Shown in pieces: positions 36,301 to 40,110 of a stretch of 40,110 nt of DNA. A model generated the notes under the pieces. That model did no database searches. It saw nothing but the letters and a program-made list of their open reading frames with translations, and was not told the origin of the DNA. Each line of letters opens with the position of its first letter. Positions within the stretch are counted from its first letter, which is position 1. Origin of the DNA: a virus; IMG/VR virus record IMGVR_UViG_3300010883_000104, positions 1 to 40,110 of that record; one strand, 5' to 3'. Both the position numbers and the translations under genes were made by a program.

Positions 36301-36789
36301 AAGATCATAATCCATTCTAGGATATCGATAAAAGTTTCCATCTTTATAACTCTCCGAAACAAGCTTAAATATGTTGTTCAGCCCCGTTTGGTTCTGTGCA
36401 AGAAGAATTAAATGATTTCTCTTCTTAAGAATATTAGTCACTTTTTGCTTAGATGCTGATTCATCTTCAATACTTAGGCTTACATCTTTGTCGATCTTTT
36501 TCTTTTGTTCTTTTGCTTTCTGATATTCTTCTCGCCAATCTTCCAGCGATGGCAAAAAGTATGCCTCAACCCCAAAGATAGGTTTAAAGTTTTCTCCTGC
36601 GCTCTTCAACTTCTTCGCAAAAAGAACCTGATATGGCAGACCATTCATGTGTCCGTGGTCCGTTAATGCTAGTGCGTCGGAACCATTCTCTAGTGCAAAC
36701 TTCATGTGGTCTTGTGGGTATCCAAGACCGTCATTAACACTAAGGCCACTGTGGGCATGCAAGCCCACGAAAGGTATATCACTACTCAA
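33382..36789 (-). CDS. dnaE: DNA polymerase III alpha subunit (DnaE type)
   Basis: 1135 aa. N-terminal PHP domain (7-260) with a full set of likely metal ligands: H11, H13, D20, H45, E75, H126, C177, D251, H253. Polymerase core with GPGRGSAAGS (421-430), catalytic D463 and D465 (YPDIDYD) and D628 (KFDILGL). A helix-hairpin-helix (SIKGLGDAAIQQIL) and an OB-like C-terminal domain follow. Close to cellular DnaE length. The start is TTG at 36789 (TTG-AGT-AGT) with GGAGAAG upstream; no in-frame ATG or GTG precedes it. The promoter is at 36819-36847. A C-family replicase is uncommon among phages. Confidence 0.95.
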   Translation of the reverse strand: MSSDIPFVGLHAHSGLSVNDGLGYPQDHMKFALENGSDALALTDHGHMNGLPYQVLFAKKLKSAGENFKPIFGVEAYFLPSLEDWREEYQKAKEQKKKIDKDVSLSIEDESASKQKVTNILKKRNHLILLAQNQTGLNNIFKLVSESYKDGNFYRYPRMDYDLLSRYSDGVIAASACLGGVYAGNYWDNREDGPEAILEAMRSTTRRMQSVFGDRWYGELQWNNIPDQHQLNKHIIQVCQEMNVELVSTADSHYPTPDAWKDRELYKRIGWLGKGGLPSYMDEELPPGVEEIGYELYPKNGDQMWESYIKYSSEAGVEYDDDLVMDSITRTHHIAHDIIEDFMPDDNVRLPQFVVPEGKTDIQALTENCITGLKDKELHQSQEYIDRLKLELEVIKDRGFAKYFLTMQAVADKAASVQITGPGRGSAAGSLVAYVLDITQVDPIKYGLLFSRFLRRDAVDYPDIDYDVSNPMELKEMLIEEWGDSTVVPISNYNTLQLRSLIKDVSKFYDIPFSEVNLVTGRMIQEATPLAKKAHGIKAGVYVPNFEEVMEYSESLKRFLDTYPHVKTHVEALLGQVRSVSRHAGGVVIGEDLDKWMPLINSGGVRQTPWSEGQNVRHLEPLGFIKFDILGLASLRMIEDCIRHILRRHHNVQEPTFDEIKSYYDEKLHPDVINLEDQNVYKNIFHKGKWAGVFQFSEKGAQEFCVRAKPKNIIDISAITSIYRPGPLSAKVDQTYVEAKNNPSEVSYAHEIIKEVTSETYGYLIFQEQIALLAHKLGKNITLDEGNTLRKLLTKKGTGDHEKKKQKIYNKFVEGCVDNGLQKSKAEELWQTFEYFSGYGFNKSHAVSYSILSYQCAHLLNYYPSEWMAAFLDKEPEKRKERAINIAKSFGFNIEKLNINTSGTVWEISQDGETLIQPLTSIKGLGDAAIQQILNHRPFHTVEELLFNEEIVYSKLNKKTLDVMCRAGALDTLSDDRFTGMKHFWAAAIADRPKSQKKLNESIESYMEEGEFSVEEKIHHLSELTGLFPMDLVLNENTRKKLDENFIPAISEYDPDLEVVWFIPREIIKRKTKNGKDYWILRVIDSNNISTSIKCWGVKSDDKVYINRPYVGRLNWEEQWGFSTRSIRYNLRLIG

Positions 36790-36818
36790 TATTCTTCTCC
36801 AATTATTTTTATAGTACT

Positions 36819-36847
36819 AGACTAACATAGTTTTTACTGTATGTCAA
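36819..36847 (-). promoter_or_regulatory. Promoter of dnaE
   Basis: TTGACA (36847-36842), 17-nt spacer, TAGTCT (36824-36819), extended TG. A weaker -10 than others. About 24-nt leader to the TTG start. Confidence 0.7.
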
Positions 36848-36855
36848 GTGTTTTT

Positions 36856-37866
36856 TTAATCAGTGGCTATTGTATTTGGCAGAGACAATGCGCGAATGAA
36901 AAGGTCCGGATATTCGGCCTGATCTGTGCCTCCCCACTTCCAAGTATGGTTGGCGTTTCGACCTGTTGTTCCTACAAAATAAGTGTAAGAAGTCCCTGCT
37001 GTCAGGCCAGTCAGATACCAACTGTGTGTTATAATGTCATGACTAGAACCTGCACCGTCAGTTGACGGAACTCGAACTTTCTTTTCATACTGAGTTCCAA
37101 GTGAGTTATAAGTATCTGAATCGGAAAGCCCTAAGTACAAGAAGTCAAAACCACTGGAGGTATCTGAGTGGCAATAGCCTTGAAACTGAATCTCGACCTT
37201 GCCACTGGCTGGTGCAGTAAAGGTAACTTTCCAACGATTGGTTGGTACAGCCATACTTGTAGTAACAGCGTAAGATGTGCTACTGCTTCCACCACTATTG
37301 TTTAAGATTGAAATTCCAAGAAGAAGACCGCCCATTTCATAAAGATCAAGCGGGTTCTGGGGAGCAGTTGTTCCAATACCTACGTTACCGGCAGAATCGA
37401 TTCTCATTCTTTCGGGAGTAGCAGTGTTCATATCATCGCCAATGTTAGCAGTACCAAAAACAAGATAGCCGCCTTTGTTCGTTATTGAGTGGTTTTCGGC
37501 AGCATACCCGGCGACGTAAGAAGAAGCTTCAAGTATTTGACTAGGGATACCGGCAACAGGATCTGCATTGTCGAAACCGACACCACCCAAAAGATTATTT
37601 GTATAAACAGCGCCGTCATAACGGACTATCATAAGACCTTGATCCCCGTCACCACCCTCATGTTGAATTTCTACATGGTGTGTAGGCGCTATGAAACAGC
37701 CTAGGCCAACTCTGTCGTTGCCAGCGTCGACGTAGAAGGCATAAGGTCTGTTGTCCGATTCGATTCGGAAGTCTACATCCTTGCTCTCTTCGTTAAAAGT
37801 GGCCGAACCTGATACTGCCAGCGATCCAGAAATGCTAGTGTTATCTCCAAACTCTGATCCAGACAT
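36856..37866 (-). CDS. Tail-fibre-like protein
   Basis: 336 aa. The N-terminal MSGSEFGDNTSISGSLAVSG and SATFNEES, then DAGNDRVGLGCF and RIDSAGNVGIGTTAPQNPL are typical of phage fibre proteins with repeated DSxGNVGIGTxxP motifs. The C-terminal 150 residues (RWKVTFTAPASGKVEIQFQG) look like a fibronectin-like or C1q/TNF-like receptor-binding domain. Probably decorates the tail or capsid and contacts the host surface. GGAGTAGAAACA precedes the ATG. Confidence 0.85.
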   Translation of the reverse strand: MSGSEFGDNTSISGSLAVSGSATFNEESKDVDFRIESDNRPYAFYVDAGNDRVGLGCFIAPTHHVEIQHEGGDGDQGLMIVRYDGAVYTNNLLGGVGFDNADPVAGIPSQILEASSYVAGYAAENHSITNKGGYLVFGTANIGDDMNTATPERMRIDSAGNVGIGTTAPQNPLDLYEMGGLLLGISILNNSGGSSSTSYAVTTSMAVPTNRWKVTFTAPASGKVEIQFQGYCHSDTSSGFDFLYLGLSDSDTYNSLGTQYEKKVRVPSTDGAGSSHDIITHSWYLTGLTAGTSYTYFVGTTGRNANHTWKWGGTDQAEYPDLFIRALSLPNTIATD

Positions 37867-37871
37867 TGTTT

Positions 37872-38714
37872 CTACTCCTGTTTCGGTATCTTGTTAAGTT
37901 TCTTTCTTTTTAAAATAAAACTTGATACCGGGATTAATTCTTTTGATTCTTGTGAACCAATATAAGTAGAGTAGTCTTCCCAATTATCTATCGGATAATA
38001 CCAAGATATGGGTATTGTAGTTCTTTCTTCAGGCTTGAGATAACAAAACAGATCCTCAAGTTTCGTATCTTGAACACCCTTCTTCATTGTTTTATACTTC
38101 TCTTTAAAAGTATCTCTCAATAAAAAGAAATCGTCTGCATCGAAAGAGAATCCTAGATACCCCCCATTCATCACGCTCTCATCTTCGTGAACCAGTGTGA
38201 CCTTCTTTTTGCTGGAGATTGCTCGCCTATGATGGCGGATAGGTTCGGGATCATAAACTCCCCATGGAAAAGAAACATAATATCTATCAGGAGTAACCCA
38301 TCTACTAATCTTTTTACTTACAAAATAAGAAGAGTTCGCTCCATAAAGAACACTCCATGCTACCGAATCCCTTTTGAATCTATCTTTAGGATGTATTGAA
38401 ACATAGAATATTGGTATTTGCTTCTGAAATTCAGTAGGGTGTTTCTTAAATCTATTGGTGGCGGATATTGGATCGAGAATGAAGTCGCCTAGGCGATGTT
38501 TTATAAGTGGTTGTGTATCCTCATTGCAAACTATCCATATAGTTTCGCAACCGGCGTAGGCACATTCAAGGACCGACCTTTCTATCGCTAGATAGTTTTC
38601 TCCAATAGCCATAAGTGAATCATCCCACGGGAAACCAAAACCAAGAGGTTGTCCGGATATAGGAACGACACCAGCAAGGTGAAACGAGCTTATGTTTTCT
38701 TCACCCTTATCCAT
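37872..38714 (-). CDS. Nucleotidyltransferase-like (GT-A fold) protein
   Basis: 280 aa. LAGVVPISGQPLGFGFPWDD, then AIERSVLECAYAGCETIWIV and CNEDTQPLIKHRLGD resemble the opening of sugar-nucleotidyltransferases (a Gly-rich phosphate loop, then the G-C-E-x-I-W-I-V strand). The signature Gly-x-Gly-x-R is not clear, so catalysis is unsure. Neighbours are the tail fibre and a Rossmann-like protein. May modify a virion or host glycan. Overlaps the upstream gene start by eight bases. Confidence 0.72.
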   Translation of the reverse strand: MDKGEENISSFHLAGVVPISGQPLGFGFPWDDSLMAIGENYLAIERSVLECAYAGCETIWIVCNEDTQPLIKHRLGDFILDPISATNRFKKHPTEFQKQIPIFYVSIHPKDRFKRDSVAWSVLYGANSSYFVSKKISRWVTPDRYYVSFPWGVYDPEPIRHHRRAISSKKKVTLVHEDESVMNGGYLGFSFDADDFFLLRDTFKEKYKTMKKGVQDTKLEDLFCYLKPEERTTIPISWYYPIDNWEDYSTYIGSQESKELIPVSSFILKRKKLNKIPKQE

Positions 38715-39609
38715 TAATTAATTTAAGTATTCTATATTGTTCTGAATTTTTGTCTGGTTTGTAGTGACTCAAAATAAAAGTGTCCTCAAGGTCAACAAAA
38801 GTTAAATTGTCAGTATCATCATATGAATCCATATTTTTCTTCTCTGTCTTTCTGTATGAAGTCGTTAATCTAATCTGGTGGTATCTCTGTTTGGTTGAGT
38901 CTTGTGGATCAACACCATTCTTAGGTCCTTTGATTCCCGCCTCAACCATGTGTTCTGCTACTTTAAATCTTGACATCGTATCTGAATAATCAAAATGATA
39001 AATCTCTTCCAGTGTTAGTTCAGACAACGCCATTATGGTTCTACCTGTTGTTGCTAATTTGTGATTCTGTACAAAATGAAACTCTTTTACAAACTTATCA
39101 CCCGTTCTTACGTAATCTAGTTCGTGAGGACCACAGGCGTTGACATTAATAAAGTCAGTAACACTATAAAGATCACACTTCTTCTTTGCTTCTGGTAATC
39201 CTCGTAGCATTGTATCGTCAAACACAATCAATTGGTTAAAATTTATAGTTGGCAGGCCGTTAATGACCGTTAGGCCGCGAATCATACCCTCATCTGGTTG
39301 CACGCGGAGACTTAACATTCGATCCCCACCCAGAATAAGACCTGCTGCGTTCAAAGAGAACATTAACTTGGTCCACAACTCTACTTTTTGCAGGCCCCAT
39401 GTAACTTCACCCTCTGGAGTTCTAAAAAGATTCTCTGTGTTATCGAAAAAAAGTTTACTTAAATCGATATCGGCTGCAAAATAATCTATCTCGTCTGGCT
39501 TCTTCTTATTAAGAAAGATTATGGGGATTGAATGGAAGAATGAGTACAATACTGCACTTAAATTGCTTCCAACTATAACCTTATCGCAGTCTCTATCAAA
39601 CTTACTCAT
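38707..39609 (-). CDS. Rossmann-like protein, unknown
   Basis: 300 aa from the ATG at 39609; AGGG precedes it and it overlaps the end of the transglycosylase gene. Starts CDKVIVGSNLSAVLYSFFHS then IPIIFLNKKKP, a beta-alpha-beta unit resembling the dinucleotide-binding start of NAD- or FAD-binding folds such as UDP-galactopyranose mutase, with GSNLSA in place of the usual GxGxxG. The remainder is unassigned. Together with 37872-38714 it suggests sugar-nucleotide chemistry linked to the tail genes. Confidence 0.75.
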   Translation of the reverse strand: MSKFDRDCDKVIVGSNLSAVLYSFFHSIPIIFLNKKKPDEIDYFAADIDLSKLFFDNTENLFRTPEGEVTWGLQKVELWTKLMFSLNAAGLILGGDRMLSLRVQPDEGMIRGLTVINGLPTINFNQLIVFDDTMLRGLPEAKKKCDLYSVTDFINVNACGPHELDYVRTGDKFVKEFHFVQNHKLATTGRTIMALSELTLEEIYHFDYSDTMSRFKVAEHMVEAGIKGPKNGVDPQDSTKQRYHQIRLTTSYRKTEKKNMDSYDDTDNLTFVDLEDTFILSHYKPDKNSEQYRILKLING

Positions 39610-40108
39610 AACACCCTGGTACATCCGGATCGGCGTAACCCTCGGATTCTATTGCTCTCATTTCTCTTTCAATTTTCCTGGATGTTCTAAGTACTTTTCT
39701 GGCGTATCTATGCCCCTTGTTATGAGCAGACGTTCTCTTACATCTGCTGCCGCCGGCGTTGTAAGCGCAAAGACTTCTTTTATAGTTGCCACGGTATCTT
39801 TTAAGGTGATAGCTTAAAATCTGTATGCCCTTGTGGATGCTGGCTTTTGGATTAAACAGCCCTCTACAAGTGAGTCTTTTTCCAAACCTATTGCGATACC
39901 CAGAAGTATATCTAGGCAAAACCTGCGTCAAGCCGCAGGCCCCGTCGCGAGAGACTGCGCGTGTGGTCCATCTGCTTTCAACAAAAATTAGTGAAACCAT
40001 AACCGTTGGTTCAACATCATATTTTTCTGCTACCCTCACAACGTGCTCCATATTTTCGCATGCTGTGTCGGCATTAGGGAACGCTAGCGCCACATATGCG
40101 GCACACAT
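39602..40108 (-). CDS. SLT-type lytic transglycosylase, cut by window edge
   Basis: 168 aa visible; the frame may extend beyond 40110, so the true start is uncertain. The catalytic Glu in SLIFVESRW (about 43), GACGLTQVLPR and CAYNAGGSR are the signature motifs of soluble lytic transglycosylases, which cut peptidoglycan glycan strands. It begins MCAAYVALAFPNADTACENM, possibly the end of a secretion signal. The likely role is cell-wall opening at infection or lysis. The C-terminal 30 residues are basic then acidic. Confidence 0.9.
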   Translation of the reverse strand: MCAAYVALAFPNADTACENMEHVVRVAEKYDVEPTVMVSLIFVESRWTTRAVSRDGACGLTQVLPRYTSGYRNRFGKRLTCRGLFNPKASIHKGIQILSYHLKRYRGNYKRSLCAYNAGGSRCKRTSAHNKGHRYARKVLRTSRKIEREMRAIESEGYADPDVPGCYE

Positions 40109-40110
40109 TA

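Noticed and set aside
1-40110. Rho-independent terminators, tRNA genes, CRISPR arrays, insertion sequences
   Set aside because: I searched by eye for GC hairpins followed by T-runs, T-loop motifs, regular repeats with spacers and transposase motifs. None was convincing. Readthrough across the long leftward units seems likely.

Overview
This window reads as part of a large tailed-bacteriophage genome, probably a jumbo-type myovirus-like phage of a Gram-negative host. Every supported gene lies on the minus strand for the full 40 kb. Genes are packed with ATGA, TAATG or GTGA overlaps. Phage markers are clear: a tail-fibre-like protein, a transglycosylase, dUTPase, thymidine kinase, a DnaE-type replicase, and dozens of tiny unknown proteins. 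I see no tRNA, rRNA, CRISPR array, IS element or rho-independent terminator. The host call is inference: the promoters are textbook sigma-70 type (TTGACA, 17-nt spacer, TATAGT/TATAAT), which argues against Bacteroidetes.

Region 1, about 1-20.3 kb, is an accessory and host-takeover region. It holds roughly 60 mostly small genes in short operons of 1-8 genes, nearly every one headed by a near-copy of the same strong promoter. In many cases the -35 box of one promoter lies inside the last codons of the gene before it. Recognisable members are a MoxR-type AAA+ ATPase with its VWA/HExxH partner, two zinc-knuckle proteins, a GIY-YIG nuclease with a duplicated promoter, ClpX and thymidine kinase. 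About fifteen small proteins share a K-x-G-D-L-V start and look like one expanded paralogous family. Nine CDS of 49 aa or less (and one doubtful 23-aa ORF) were found by reading between the larger genes, and six of the nine encode single-pass membrane proteins.

Region 2, about 20.4-33.4 kb, holds longer operons with few promoters: a calcineurin-like phosphoesterase, a pol-beta-type nucleotidyltransferase, a possible L,D-transpeptidase-fold lysin, a hotdog thioesterase, guanylate kinase, a run of small virion or packaging candidates, an XhlA-like membrane protein, GroEL, a possible nuclease-fold protein, ClpP, an acidic scaffold-like protein, a sigma-region-4-like protein, an IMPDH-family enzyme, a zinc-ribbon protein and dUTPase.

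Region 3, about 33.4-40.1 kb, holds the 1135-aa DnaE-type polymerase (TTG start, own promoter), then a tail-fibre-like protein, a nucleotidyltransferase-like protein, a Rossmann-like protein and an SLT-type transglycosylase cut by the right edge.

Taken together the phage carries its own protein quality-control kit (GroEL, ClpX with intact ClpP-docking loop, and a ClpP whose catalytic Asp is replaced by Asn), a nucleotide-supply set (tdk, dut, gmk, IMPDH) and a replicase. The most unusual signals are the stereotyped promoter array with several apparently leaderless genes, the KxGDLV family, the ClpX/ClpP/GroEL set, and the nuclease cassette flanked by an 80-bp promoter duplication. All calls come from reading the sequence by eye, without database searches.
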